Positions 1 through 8,662 of a DNA stretch of 64,000 bases are shown piece after piece. The notes beneath the pieces were generated by a model. The model did no database searches, was not told where the DNA came from, and saw only the letters and a list, made by a program, of their open reading frames with translations. The stretch covers positions 496,001 to 560,000 of the forward strand of contig NZ_JADLQL010000001.1 of assembly GCF_015477805.1 (NCBI RefSeq). Direction: 5' to 3'. Position numbers and translations under genes: made by a program. Source of the stretch: Nocardia flavorosea (GTDB taxonomy: Bacteria > Actinomycetota > Actinomycetes > Mycobacteriales > Mycobacteriaceae). The number at the start of each line of letters is the position of its first letter. Positions within the stretch are counted from its first letter, which is position 1.

Positions 1-50
1 GACACGGCGGCATCCTGCCCTACGTGCTACGCCAACTACTCACAGACTGA
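1..50 (+). CDS. acnA: Aconitate hydratase, C-terminal end only
   Basis: Only the last 15 codons are inside the window, read from position 3 and ending in TGA at 48-50. The tail HGGILPYVLRQLLTD resembles the conserved C-terminus of actinobacterial AcnA-type aconitases, which end in a GGI-x-x-YVLR motif. Aconitase isomerises citrate and isocitrate in the TCA cycle. The call rests on this short tail alone. Confidence 0.6.
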   Translation, partial: HGGILPYVLRQLLTD

Positions 51-104
51 AACACCACGGTCAGCGTGGTTCGCAGGACAGCCACGACACCACAGGAGCC
101 CGGT

Positions 105-953
105 ATGCCACAACACCATGGCCCCGACACTCGACCGATGCCGGGTCCCGATCCCGCCACCGTCGAGTATCCGGCGATCCGAGCCGATCGCGCCGAGACA
201 ATCGACGAGGTGCAGGACGCACTGATCCGATGCCGGGCCTGTCCACGCCTGGTCACCTGGCGTGAACACGTCGGCACCGTCAAGCGCAGCGCCTACCGCG
301 ACTGGGACTACTGGTCCAAGCCTGTCCCCGGGTTCGGGCCCAGCGATGCGGCGGTTGCCCTCGTCGGCCTCGCCCCCGCGGCACACGGCGGCAACCGCAC
401 CGGCCGCATCTTCACCGGCGACCCCGCCGGTGACCTCCTCTACGCCACCCTGCACGCACTCGGCGTCGCCTCCCGGCCCACCGCCACCCACCGCGGCGAC
501 GGCCAGAGCCTGTCCGGGGTTCGCATCACCGTCCCCGTGCACTGCGCCCCACCGGACAATCAGCCCACCACCACCGAACGCAACACCTGCCGGCCCTGGC
601 TGACCCGCGAACTCCAACTCCTGCAACCCACCCTGTCCGTGATCGTCGCCCTGGGCGGATTCGCCTGGCGCGCACTACTGCCGATCCTCACCGACATCGG
701 CTGGCACCTGCCCGCACCCCGGCCCACCTTCGGCCACGGCCGACACATTCTCATCGACGACCGGTCCACCCAGCACGGGCTGCACCTCTTCGGCTGCTAC
801 CACCCCAGCCAGCGCAACATATCCACCCGCACCCTCACCCCCGCCATGCTCCACGACCTCCTGCAGCGCGCTCTCACCACCGCAACCCTCAACCACTCCA
901 ACGGCCGGCTTCGATGCCCGCCAGTTCAGAGGACCGATGACGCAACCGGGTGA
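105..953 (+). CDS. udgB: Uracil-DNA glycosylase family 5 (UdgB-like)
   Basis: This 282-residue protein should remove uracil and related deaminated bases from DNA as the first step of base excision repair. The order of motifs fits the Fe-S family 4/5 glycosylases: CRACP near residues 43-47 supplies two cluster cysteines, GLAPAAHGGNRTGR is the active-site loop, CAPPDN and a later CRPWL supply the other two cysteines, and GCYHPSQRN is the C-terminal DNA-binding motif. It resembles mycobacterial UdgB. The ATG at 105 is chosen because AGGAG lies at the right distance before it; an upstream in-frame GTG at 66 would add 13 unrelated residues. The end overlaps the next repair gene by 17 bases, so the two are probably co-translated. 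Confidence 0.88.
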   Translation: MPQHHGPDTRPMPGPDPATVEYPAIRADRAETIDEVQDALIRCRACPRLVTWREHVGTVKRSAYRDWDYWSKPVPGFGPSDAAVALVGLAPAAHGGNRTGRIFTGDPAGDLLYATLHALGVASRPTATHRGDGQSLSGVRITVPVHCAPPDNQPTTTERNTCRPWLTRELQLLQPTLSVIVALGGFAWRALLPILTDIGWHLPAPRPTFGHGRHILIDDRSTQHGLHLFGCYHPSQRNISTRTLTPAMLHDLLQRALTTATLNHSNGRLRCPPVQRTDDATG

Positions 954-1269
954 CAAGTCGATATCGCCGTTCACGCAGCGGGTCTTGGACGTGATCGACC
1001 AGATTCCGGCCGGCCGGGTGATGTCCTATGGCGCGATCGGCGACCTGGTCGGCGGTAGCCCCCGACACGTCGGACATGTCATGACCACCTGCGCCGAAGA
1101 AACCCACTGGCATCGGGTCGTATACGCCGACGGCACGCCCGCATCCTGCCACGCCGGTCGCGCTCTCGACCTGCTGCGCGCCGAAGCCACCCCGATGCGC
1201 GGCAACCGCGTGGATATGGCCCGCGCCCAGTGGAGTGGCCCGCCCGATCACCGCGGCGTCGACGGATAG
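937..1269 (+). CDS. Alkyltransferase-like (MGMT-family) DNA-binding protein
   Basis: This 110-residue protein consists only of the C-terminal DNA-binding domain of O6-alkylguanine-DNA alkyltransferases. It has the helix-turn-helix segment AGRVMSYGAIGDLVGG. The active-site PCHR motif of true MGMT enzymes is replaced by HWHRV, so the alkyl-acceptor cysteine is missing. Proteins of this kind bind alkylated guanine and recruit nucleotide excision repair instead of repairing directly. It overlaps the uracil-DNA glycosylase upstream by 17 bases, and its end overlaps the convergent DUF488 gene by 22 bases. Function is inferred from the family. Confidence 0.85.
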   Translation: MTQPGDKSISPFTQRVLDVIDQIPAGRVMSYGAIGDLVGGSPRHVGHVMTTCAEETHWHRVVYADGTPASCHAGRALDLLRAEATPMRGNRVDMARAQWSGPPDHRGVDG

Positions 1270-1772
1270 GTGACTCGTGTGCCGCGGACCGAGGCGAAAC
1301 TCGTCATCGCTGCCGGTGTGAGCGTCGACGCGCCCATGATGTGCTGGACATCGATGCCGCGTACGAGAAGTGCGTCGGCGACCAGCCGGCGATGACACCA
1401 CCAGAAGACGGCCTCAGCGCACATGATGACGGTGACATGTTCTGCGGTCAGCGCGATGAGTTCCTCGATCGCCTCCTCGAACGAGCGCGTCTGCATATAG
1501 TCGGCGTACCCGCGGAAGGACGCGTTGCGCCACCCCGTGTTGATCGAATCTCGTGCCGGCTTCCGTAGTCCACCCAGCCCCGGCAGCGGCCGGTACCCGA
1601 TACCGGCCGCGGCCAGCGATCCTGCGAGCCGGTCGATATGGAACTGCGGGTTGTGGCGGGACTTGGGCACGGTTCGGATGTCTGCCACCAGGCCGATGCC
1701 GACATACTCCAGCGTCCCGATGAACTCCGCGACGGGACGGGTGGAATGGCCGATGGTGTAGACGAGCGGCAT
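1248..1772 (-). CDS. DUF488 family protein
   Basis: A 174-residue member of the DUF488 family, whose biochemical role is unknown. The protein opens with MPLVYTIGHSTRPVAEF, typical for the family, carries a PKSRHNPQF segment, and ends with a conserved cysteine/histidine region, MCAEAVFWWCHRR. The ATG at 1772 is preferred because the family motif YTIGHS follows directly; the open frame continues upstream to 1829 without family similarity. It is convergent with the alkyltransferase-like gene. A second DUF488 gene of a different subtype lies about 0.7 kb away on the other strand. Confidence 0.8.
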   Translation of the reverse strand: MPLVYTIGHSTRPVAEFIGTLEYVGIGLVADIRTVPKSRHNPQFHIDRLAGSLAAAGIGYRPLPGLGGLRKPARDSINTGWRNASFRGYADYMQTRSFEEAIEELIALTAEHVTVIMCAEAVFWWCHRRLVADALLVRGIDVQHIMGASTLTPAAMTSFASVRGTRVTYPSTPR

Positions 1773-1866
1773 GGCACTCCCTGCGGTGGCGAACTCCTTC
1801 CGAACAACGTCTCGGTCGCATCTAAGCAACGCGGAAGCGCCGGTGACCGACCTGTCCCGCGGGCGG

Positions 1867-2274
1867 TCAGCGGAAGCGGTCCGCGATCACCTCGCGAGGA
1901 AGCTTTTCGGGACTCGGGTAGGCGATCAGTACCCGGCCGCCGTCCGGGTCGACACTGTCGATGAAACTGATCTCGTTCGCAGTGTGGGCGTAGGTGCTGG
2001 GGTAGTAGGCGCGCAGTCGATGTTCGATTCGGTCCAGTTCTGTTTTGCTGTCGGTAGCCCAGATGAGATACACCACGCCCAGGTCACCGATATTGCGTCG
2101 GCGAGGCGTTTCACTCACCCGTAGATACAGCTGGAAGCCGGCGGGTGTGAGCAGCAGAGCAGCGTCCGGCTCGTGAATCGAGATACTGCATTCAAATACG
2201 TCGCAGTAGAAACGTATCGAACGATCCAGATCGGATACTTCCACCAAACACGATGCGGCCCGTACGCTGCTCAT
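1867..2274 (-). CDS. VOC (glyoxalase/bleomycin-resistance fold) protein
   Basis: A 135-residue protein with the vicinal-oxygen-chelate fold. It begins with the usual first beta strand and helix (CLVEVSDLDRSIRFYCDVF) and ends with the second half-module strand containing DPDGGRVLIAYPSP. Members bind a metal and act as glyoxalases, dioxygenases or antibiotic-binding proteins, and the substrate cannot be read from the sequence. It stands alone on the minus strand, about 94 bases from the DUF488 start. Confidence 0.75.
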   Translation of the reverse strand: MSSVRAASCLVEVSDLDRSIRFYCDVFECSISIHEPDAALLLTPAGFQLYLRVSETPRRRNIGDLGVVYLIWATDSKTELDRIEHRLRAYYPSTYAHTANEISFIDSVDPDGGRVLIAYPSPEKLPREVIADRFR

Positions 2275-2499
2275 CTGTTTCCCTTCGGAAGCTTCACCCC
2301 CCTTGCACCACGCTACCGGCTGTTGTGGAGCGCACCATTTCGCTTCGATATCAGGGCAGCGATCTCACCGCCCGGAATCGCAGGTAGGCGTACCGTCCGG
2401 TATGTGGTGAGGGCCCGGATCGGGCGCGGGGACCATCGCCTTGGCGGTCGGCATCCCCACTGAGACTCCGCATGCGAGCAGCGATGAGACCGGGAGTCG

Positions 2500-2883
2500 A
2501 TGATGACTCGACGCACTGTGCAGATCCGCAGAATCTATGACGACCCGACCCCGAAGGACGGCACCCGCGTACTGGTGGACCGGCTCTGGCCGCGCGGCGT
2601 CAGCAAAACCAGAGCGCACCTGGATGAATGGTGTAAACAGATCGCCCCATCCACCGAACTACGCACCTGGTACGGCCACGACCCGCAGCTCTTCGACGCC
2701 TTCGCCCGCCGCTACCGCGACGAACTGACCCAACCCGCCCGCGCCGCGGCACTCTCACATCTACGCGAACTGGCCGACCACAACGATCTCACGCTGCTCA
2801 CCGCCACAAAGAACACCGGCATCAGCGAAGCAGCCGTACTCGCCGACCTCATCGCACATCCGAACAAATCCCCTCGACAGTGA
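2500..2883 (+). CDS. DUF488 family protein, YeaO type
   Basis: A 127-residue protein of the small YeaO-like branch of DUF488. Diagnostic segments are the early VQIRRIYDDP, the LVDRLWPRGVSK block near residues 25-37, and the Trp-containing WYGHDP. The branch is of unknown function and widespread in bacteria. Two adjacent ATG codons (2500 and 2503) could serve as the start. It is followed by 277 bases without a gene before the PucR regulator. Confidence 0.82.
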   Translation: MMTRRTVQIRRIYDDPTPKDGTRVLVDRLWPRGVSKTRAHLDEWCKQIAPSTELRTWYGHDPQLFDAFARRYRDELTQPARAAALSHLRELADHNDLTLLTATKNTGISEAAVLADLIAHPNKSPRQ

Positions 2884-3160
2884 CCAAACGCCAGCACTAC
2901 CGGGCCACGGACGCAATGCCGCACTTGTACTCTTGGCCCGCGCCTGCAACAGGGTTCCCCAGCACCGAAGACGCGGCGGTGGACACTTCTTCCGGTCGAA
3001 GCGGCCCAGGTCTCCAAAGTCCCCGACACCGGCTCGCGGTGGTGTCCAACTCGATGCGCCGACCGACAGGCGGCAGTCCCCGCGCTCCGACCACGACCTT
3101 CTACCGGTCGCGTCTACTGCTGAACAGCGCTGCAGTATCGGTTCGACCTCGGAGCGGCTC

Positions 3161-4690
3161 ATGGTGACGTTGGACCGGTTGGCGAACATCCTGGGTGGCT
3201 ACGGGGTCCGCCTACGGTTGGGTTCGATGCCCCGATCCACGGAATTGCGCAGCGTGGTGCTACACGGGGGCGATCAGGGCCCCGCGGAGGTGGGCGATGT
3301 GCTTCTGGGTGTCGGGGCGCGCTCGGTCGCGGAGGTGGTGGGCTGGGCGGTGTCGGCGCGGGCCGTGGTCGCGCTTGTCCGCGGGGAGGACGAGTTCGCA
3401 GACGACCCGCAGACCGAGGAGGTGGCGGTAATGGTGATCGACCCTGCGGTGGCGTGGAGCGAGGTGGCCGCGGCGGTCTATGGACTGGTGCAGGAAGGCC
3501 GCGAAACCGAGGCCGGTCGCGGCCCGACCGATTTGTTCGCTCTGGCCGACAGCCTGTCCACCGCGGTCGACGGCGCGGTGGCGATCGAGGACCGCCTGTC
3601 TCGCGTGCTGGCCTACTCCCGGCCCCAGCAGCACCTCGACCCCGCACGCGTCGAAACGATCCTGAGCCGGCAGATGCCGCCATGGTTGCATGCGGTCTTT
3701 GATGCCCACGGTGTCTTCGCCCATTTAGCGGCCTCGGATGAACCACTGTTCGTTCCCGCGCAGGAAGAACGTGGAATGACCGGGCGGATGGTGGTGGCGG
3801 TGCGCGTGGGCGAGCAACTGCTGGGCTCGGTGTGGGTGTCGTGCCCGGCCCCGTTGACCGGGGCCCGGCACCAGGCCCTGGCCGCCGGCGCGCGTACGGT
3901 GGCCCTGCACCTGCTGCGGTCGCGGGCCAGCGCGGATCTGGAACGTCAGGTGGAATCCGAACTGGTGATCCGCTTGCTGGAGGGCGCTGCAGACGCGGCG
4001 GCGGTGGCCGGCAGGCTGGGGTTGGCGCCGCAAGGTTTGCGGGTGATCGCGCTGCAGGCCGGGATCGCCGATGAGCAACACGCCGCGTTGCTGGTGATCT
4101 TCGAACGAGCAACAACCGGATTCGGCTGGTCGCGGTCGAGCCGCAGCGCCTTGGTCGGCGACACCGTCTACACCGTGCTGCCCGCTGATCAGGCGGCGAC
4201 CGCACGCCGCTGGATATCCGAGCGGCAGGCGGCACTGCCCCCACAGATGACAGTGCTGGCGGGCATCAGCGGCGTCGCCCGAGCCACGGAATTGGCAGCG
4301 GCGCGCCGAGAGGCCGACGAATGCCTGGCGCTGTGCGCAGTCCAAGCCCAGTCAGCCGATGCCGAGCCCCTCGCCTATGACGAGTCGTGGGACGAGATCC
4401 TGCTACAACGATTGCGCACCGCCGGGTCGTCCGGCCGCACCCCCGTGCGCGGGCCGGTGTCGCAGTTGCGGCGCCACGACCAGGCGAACTCCACCCAGTA
4501 TGTGGCGACGCTGGGTGCGTGGTTGCAGGCCCAAGGCGACCCGGTAGCGGCGGGTGCGCAGTTGGGCGTGCACGAGAACACCGTACGCAACCGGTTACGC
4601 AAAATGGCAGAGGTGACCGATCTCGGCCTGGATGACCCCCGCAGACGACTCGCCACGATGATCGAGCTCGCTGTCACCGGCGACGCCTGA
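3161..4690 (+). CDS. PucR-family transcriptional regulator
   Basis: A 509-residue cytosolic regulator. The N-terminal 120 residues match the PucR sensory domain (TLDRLANILGGYGVRL, then ELRSVVLHG). A central GAF/GGDEF-like region covers roughly residues 170-400. The C-terminus carries the PucR-type helix-turn-helix with LGVHENTVRNRLRKM around residues 465-480. Such proteins activate purine, amino-acid or other catabolic genes. The open frame extends upstream to 2933, but ATG 3161 has GGAG seven bases before it and starts the domain. No obvious target operon is adjacent, so its ligand and targets are unknown. An imperfect hairpin built on GGGAT/ATCCC follows the stop codon at about 4708-4725. 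Confidence 0.85.
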   Translation: MVTLDRLANILGGYGVRLRLGSMPRSTELRSVVLHGGDQGPAEVGDVLLGVGARSVAEVVGWAVSARAVVALVRGEDEFADDPQTEEVAVMVIDPAVAWSEVAAAVYGLVQEGRETEAGRGPTDLFALADSLSTAVDGAVAIEDRLSRVLAYSRPQQHLDPARVETILSRQMPPWLHAVFDAHGVFAHLAASDEPLFVPAQEERGMTGRMVVAVRVGEQLLGSVWVSCPAPLTGARHQALAAGARTVALHLLRSRASADLERQVESELVIRLLEGAADAAAVAGRLGLAPQGLRVIALQAGIADEQHAALLVIFERATTGFGWSRSSRSALVGDTVYTVLPADQAATARRWISERQAALPPQMTVLAGISGVARATELAAARREADECLALCAVQAQSADAEPLAYDESWDEILLQRLRTAGSSGRTPVRGPVSQLRRHDQANSTQYVATLGAWLQAQGDPVAAGAQLGVHENTVRNRLRKMAEVTDLGLDDPRRRLATMIELAVTGDA

Positions 4691-4858
4691 CGCCCCGCGC
4701 TGTGGGATCCCCAAAATCCCGGCACCGCGATTGTCGGATCAGCGCAACCGATCGCCGCAGCTCGATCCCTATCATGGAGTTGAGCAGAAGTCGCAGGTAG
4801 TAGCAGTGAAACTGTGCGCACCGAGCAGACCGACTACCGACCCCAGCCGGCCATCATG

Positions 4859-4874
4859 CCCCCGAATCCGGGGG
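4859..4874 (+). terminator. GC-rich hairpin downstream of the PucR gene
   Basis: A 6-bp perfect stem, CCCCCG with CGGGGG, closes a four-base loop AATC. It lies about 170 bases after the PucR stop and 140 bases before the CBS gene. It has no T-tract, as is usual in high-GC actinobacteria. It may end PucR transcription or be part of the CBS leader. The rest of 4691-5016 shows nothing else convincing. Confidence 0.3.
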
Positions 4875-5016
4875 ACGTGCCCCGATGCGCGACTCCGGCC
4901 TGCTGCGTTGATTCGGCACGAAACGCACCACCGAGCACTCGGAAACACCGAGACGGCCCGGTGTGTATCCGGCTTCGGAGCCGATCCGGTCACCAAATGA
5001 AGCGGAGTTGAACGCA

Positions 5017-5640
5017 ATGATGAACATGCAGGTGTGTGAGCTCATGCAACGACCAGTCGTCGCCGTGCGGTACAACAATACCGCACGCGAGGCGGCGTTG
5101 ACCCTCGCCGAATTGGGCTACGCGGCGCTACCCGTTCTCGACCACGACGATCGGCTCGTCGGGGTGGTCACCAGCGGTGACCTCTTGCGGGCCGGCGACC
5201 TCAACGACCCCGTCGACGCGGTGATGACCGCCCCCGCGGTCTCGGTCCCCGGCACTGCGGTACTGGTCGAGGTCATGAACAGGCTGGTGACACACGGACT
5301 GCGTAGTCTGCCGGTGGTCGATGCCAACGACCGTGTGGCCGGCATGTTCAGCCGCGGCGACGCGCTACGGATCATGCTCACCCCCGACGACGTACTCGCC
5401 GGCGAGGCCCAGTACCTCCTCGATCGATACATCGGCGCGCGACGCTGGCATGTCACCGTCGACGAAGGCCACGCCAGTATCTCCGGCCGATTCGCCGATG
5501 AATCCGAACGGCGCATCGCCGTCGCCCTGACCCACACAGTGCCCGGCATCCACACCGCGACCATCGCGACCACACCGGCAGCGACCATCGCGATCGCACC
5601 GGTCGCTGAGACCACTCCAGCCGCCGCAGCGGTGCACTGA
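5017..5640 (+). CDS. CBS-domain pair protein with BON-like C-terminus
   Basis: A 207-residue cytosolic protein. Two CBS motifs occupy about residues 6-60 (VCELMQRPVVAV, GVVTSGDLL) and 66-122 (VDAVMTAPAVSVPG, GMFSRGDALRIM). A BON-like domain follows at about residues 130-180 (WHVTVDEGHASISG), then an Ala/Thr-rich tail. CBS pairs bind adenine nucleotides, and in mycobacteria similar CBS proteins belong to hypoxia and stress responses. The start at 5017 is supported by GGAG nine bases upstream; the frame is open from 4963. The ligand and partner are not evident. Confidence 0.8.
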   Translation: MMNMQVCELMQRPVVAVRYNNTAREAALTLAELGYAALPVLDHDDRLVGVVTSGDLLRAGDLNDPVDAVMTAPAVSVPGTAVLVEVMNRLVTHGLRSLPVVDANDRVAGMFSRGDALRIMLTPDDVLAGEAQYLLDRYIGARRWHVTVDEGHASISGRFADESERRIAVALTHTVPGIHTATIATTPAATIAIAPVAETTPAAAAVH

Positions 5641-5797
5641 CACCACTTCACCCCAACAAATGAATCCGACCTTCCGACGTGAGCAGCACTCCGCCACGCC
5701 GGCGGATTCGAGTGCACCCCTGCGAACGTTGACGAACGCCATAGTCCCGTGGACCGCACCTCGAACCACAGTCCAAACCTTCCGCCCCGGAGACCAG

Positions 5798-6253
5798 ATG
5801 CCCCTCGCACCCCCCATCTCACAAGCCCGCCTTTCCGACCACTTACCCGCGCTGCGCGCCAAACTCGATCGACAACGCCGCTTCCGGATACAGCAACTGA
5901 CCGAACTCGATGCCGAAATCGACCATGCAGCCATCCCGACCGACGCGGCTGATCGGGCCAGGCATGAGGTCACCCTCAAGTTGGCCGCAGCCGCACGACA
6001 AGCATTGGCCGATATCGACGAAACTCTCACCCTCATCACCAGAGGCCGCTACGGGCGCTGCCGCCGCTGCCACACCGAAATCCCGATTCAGCTACTACAA
6101 ACCATTCCCACCACACAGTGGTGCCTGAACTGCCGACGGCATCTGCCTGCCTTCAACGGTTCCCGCCCAACACCCGGACAGCTGCCTCGCACACCCTCCC
6201 GAACACGGCACCATGACCAGACTGCGGGTCGGGCAACCCTCGCCTGCCGATAA
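5798..6253 (+). CDS. TraR/DksA C4-type zinc-finger protein
   Basis: A 151-residue protein of the DksA/TraR type. An N-terminal alpha-helical coiled coil (about residues 10-75, rich in Leu, Arg and Ala) is followed by a four-cysteine zinc finger, CRRC and CLNC, separated by about 17 residues. DksA-like proteins bind the RNA polymerase secondary channel and modulate transcription under stress. The open frame starts at 5660, but the ATG at 5798 has GGAG in the right place and begins the helical domain. The C-terminal 40 residues are polar and probably disordered. Confidence 0.78.
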   Translation: MPLAPPISQARLSDHLPALRAKLDRQRRFRIQQLTELDAEIDHAAIPTDAADRARHEVTLKLAAAARQALADIDETLTLITRGRYGRCRRCHTEIPIQLLQTIPTTQWCLNCRRHLPAFNGSRPTPGQLPRTPSRTRHHDQTAGRATLACR

Positions 6254-6452
6254 CATAACCGTCGATGACCAGATCTCGACGGCACCACCGAACTCGATCC
6301 CGGCCACGCACAGGATGAGCACCGCGTCGGCGACGGTCCTCGGCTCGCCAGTCCGCAAAGCACTGCGGCAGTGTGCCGCTGTCGTTTCCGAACAATAGTG
6401 CCTTGCTGGGCCGTTGCGATGCGGTAGGCATCCGAACTGGACGCCGCCAGCT

Positions 6453-6515
6453 ACTGACATCCGGTGTCGCCCACCACTGACACTGATGTCGTATTACCAG
6501 GCCACCCCACTGACA
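6453..6515. repeat. Triple ACTGACA repeat, possible insertion-sequence end scar
   Basis: The heptamer ACTGACA occurs at 6453-6459, 6476-6482 and 6509-6515, that is TGTCAGT on the minus strand. Inverted GATGTC elements lie between the copies. Multiple spaced TGTCAG-type repeats are characteristic of the ends of IS21-family elements. No transposase remains nearby, so only a scar is proposed. Confidence 0.3.
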
Positions 6516-6580
6516 TCTTCAAGTCGCCTCTCACCGAGTCGCTGGTGCGCGGAATACTCACAACGCCAGGATGACTCAGC

Positions 6581-6617
6581 AGTTACCGCACATAGTATGT
6601 CACTATCTGCGGTAACT
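6581..6617. repeat. 16-bp near-perfect inverted repeat
   Basis: The arm AGTTACCGCACATAGT (6581-6596) is matched by ACTATCTGCGGTAACT (6602-6617) with one mismatch and a five-base spacer. It is too symmetric to be accidental. It could be a hairpin, a regulator site or a recombination site. It lies about 250 bases before the HdeD-like gene and next to the ACTGACA repeats. Confidence 0.45.
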
Positions 6618-6864
6618 CCTTAGCGTGACTTTTCTCGTGGATGTTCCCGGACCCCCGCTTCCGGGACGCGCGCGGGCGCCGGTGACACGGCCGGTGCGGG
6701 AATCGGCGAAGACGACGCGAGCAGGGAGCGGGGTCCGCGCCGGGCGATGCCATCGCTCGTGTGGTGCCGGCCGGCGGCTCTACGGCGGGACCCGGCGATT
6801 GCCCCGACAGGCGGGTCGGGGCAACTGTTCGGCAATCCGGCACGCCGACCCATATCATTCAGCT

Positions 6865-7512
6865 ATGCCGACCAACGAGGAAGCGGGGGCCGCTCCGGTA
6901 TTCGGTCGCGGCGTACGTCAGACGGTGCTGGCGATGGGGGTGTGTTCGGTGATGATCGGGGTGGCGACGGTGGTGTGGCCCGATAAATCGCTGGGCGCGG
7001 TGGGGAATCTGTTCATGTTCTCGCTGCTGTGCGGCACAGTGTCGCTGGCGACGGTGGCGGTGGGCAGTGCACTGGGCCGTTTTCCGCGCACCCTGCTGTT
7101 CCTGGCGGCGGTGGTATCGCTGGTGACGGCGACACTGTGCTTCCGGGCGGGGAACTGGACACTGCTGCTGGCGATGTGGCTCGGGTTGGCGTGGTCGGTG
7201 CGCGGGATCGCGCATGCGGTGGCGGGGGTGTGGGACGACGACGAGGTGACCGGGCAGGGCAAACAGGAAATGTTCGGTCTGGTGACGTTGGCCGCCGGTC
7301 TGGTGATCGCGGTGGCCCCGTTCGACAGTATCGAGATGCTGGCCGCGGTCGCGGGCAGCTGTATGGCGGCGTTCGGTGTGCTGGAGGTGTGGACGGCGCT
7401 GCGTTCGCCGCTGGCGATACGGTCGCCGGAGTCGGACACGCTGACACCGGACCAGCACCTGACCTCGGTGATCGCGAGCGCGGGAGGTTCGGGGAGACGC
7501 GCCTCGGACTGA
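6865..7512 (+). CDS. HdeD/DUF308-like integral membrane protein
   Basis: A 215-residue membrane protein with about six hydrophobic helices between residues 15 and 185, arranged in the short-loop pattern of HdeD/DUF308 proteins (for example AVVSLVTATLCFRAGNWTLL). HdeD protects enteric bacteria from acid, but the actinobacterial homologues are uncharacterised. The open frame begins at 6625, and the first 80 codons are Arg/Gly/Pro-rich with no similarity to membrane proteins. The ATG at 6865 (MPTNEEAGAAP) is therefore taken as the start. The C-terminal 35 residues are polar. Confidence 0.72.
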   Translation: MPTNEEAGAAPVFGRGVRQTVLAMGVCSVMIGVATVVWPDKSLGAVGNLFMFSLLCGTVSLATVAVGSALGRFPRTLLFLAAVVSLVTATLCFRAGNWTLLLAMWLGLAWSVRGIAHAVAGVWDDDEVTGQGKQEMFGLVTLAAGLVIAVAPFDSIEMLAAVAGSCMAAFGVLEVWTALRSPLAIRSPESDTLTPDQHLTSVIASAGGSGRRASD

Positions 7513-7551
7513 ACCGCCGGATCGGTCCGGGTTTCGCTACTCTTTCCTGCT

Positions 7552-8091
7552 ATGGCGATCATTGCGAGCCATCGGATCATGCGCCTTCGTGCTCTGATCG
7601 AGCACCCCAACACCGGGGCCGGCGAGCGGGCGACCGCGCAGCGGATGCTGGACCGGCTGCTGGCCCGCAGCGGTGGCGCGCCGGTCGGTGACCGCACCTA
7701 CGGCGACCGCCATCACCGGGTCGGTAAACATGCGGATCTGCCGGCCGTGGCGGAGATGATCCGGGCGGATATCGCGCTGGGGCGGATCATGTTCGCGCCC
7801 CAAACCCGGCTGGGTGAACCGGCGATCCGGGATCCGCTCGGCGATGCGCCGGTGCAGATCGAGATCACGGTGGACTTGCCGCATCACGCGTGCATCGATA
7901 TCACTATCGACAGGGTGCCGCGGGACTGGGGCTGGGTGGTCGAGGACGGTATCGAGCGGGTGAGTCCGCAGTTGCAGGAACTGGCGACCGAACTGGCCGA
8001 CATCATGAACGGCTACAACTTCGACGGCAGCGATATCGCGAAACGTTTCTTCGGCCGGGTCCGCATCCCGGAACTCACCCTGGTCTGGTGA
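7552..8091 (+). CDS. Conserved hypothetical protein, DUF2786-like N-terminus
   Basis: A 179-residue soluble protein. Its first 35 residues (RLRALIEHPNTGAGERATAQ) resemble the short helical repeat of DUF2786 proteins, which precede metal-dependent domains. The remainder has no motif I recognise. ATG 7552 lacks a good ribosome-binding site, and ATG 7579 (MRLRALIEHP) is an equally likely start. It lies 39 bases after the HdeD-like gene on the same strand. Confidence 0.6.
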   Translation: MAIIASHRIMRLRALIEHPNTGAGERATAQRMLDRLLARSGGAPVGDRTYGDRHHRVGKHADLPAVAEMIRADIALGRIMFAPQTRLGEPAIRDPLGDAPVQIEITVDLPHHACIDITIDRVPRDWGWVVEDGIERVSPQLQELATELADIMNGYNFDGSDIAKRFFGRVRIPELTLVW

Positions 8092-8179
8092 CGCGCTGCA
8101 GCGTCTCGGGTCGGACCGTTCGGGCCATCTCACGCGCTACCAGCGGAGGCCGGTCCCGACGCGGGCCTGCCGGTGCGGT

Positions 8180-8662
8180 TCACTCGCCGGCGACGTCGAC
8201 GCGGGGGGTATGGGTTACCGGGAAGTTCACCGACGCCGCGATGAAGCATTTCGCCGCAGCGTCACCATGTAGTTCGGATGCGCGCTCGACCATGTCGGCC
8301 GAGGCGACCGTCACCACCGGCCGCAGTTCCACACCGGTGAAATGCCCGCCGCCGTCCGGGGTTTCGTTCATCGTCGCCTGCGCCTCGTCGTGGTATCCGA
8401 GGACCGTCACCTTGTTCACGGCGCACAGGTGCAGGTACCAGAGCAGGTGGCATTGGCTCAACGCGGCAACCAGTAGCAGTTCGGGGTTCCAGCGGGTGTC
8501 GTCGCCGCGGAACGCCGGGTCGGCGGATCCGTGCAGGTCGGGGCGGCCGGGTGCTCGGGTCACGTAGGACCGTTCGTAGGAGCGGTAGTCGAGCGTTCCG
8601 GTTACGCCGGCCCCGGTCCAGTCGGTGCGACATGCATAGTGGTGGGTCAGTGTCATTTCCAC
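8180..8662 (-). CDS. OsmC-family protein
   Basis: A 160-residue protein of the OsmC/Ohr fold, whose members reduce organic hydroperoxides using paired cysteines. The conserved block WNPELLLVAALSQCHLLWYL holds the first redox cysteine, and the second lies in DAAAKCFIAASVNFPV. The start may be GTG 8662 or ATG 8656; neither has a strong ribosome-binding site. With katG and a DksA-like gene near by, it adds to a loose stress-defence neighbourhood. Confidence 0.82.
   Translation of the reverse strand: MEMTLTHHYACRTDWTGAGVTGTLDYRSYERSYVTRAPGRPDLHGSADPAFRGDDTRWNPELLLVAALSQCHLLWYLHLCAVNKVTVLGYHDEAQATMNETPDGGGHFTGVELRPVVTVASADMVERASELHGDAAAKCFIAASVNFPVTHTPRVDVAGE

Larger units (their letters stand above)
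6254..6864. other. Intergenic region with no convincing gene
   Basis: About 610 bases lack a credible coding frame on either strand. The stretch holds three copies of a seven-base motif and a 16-bp inverted repeat, annotated separately, plus the promoter region of the HdeD-like gene. The motif cluster and the lack of coding bias suggest decayed mobile-element material. Confidence 0.5.
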
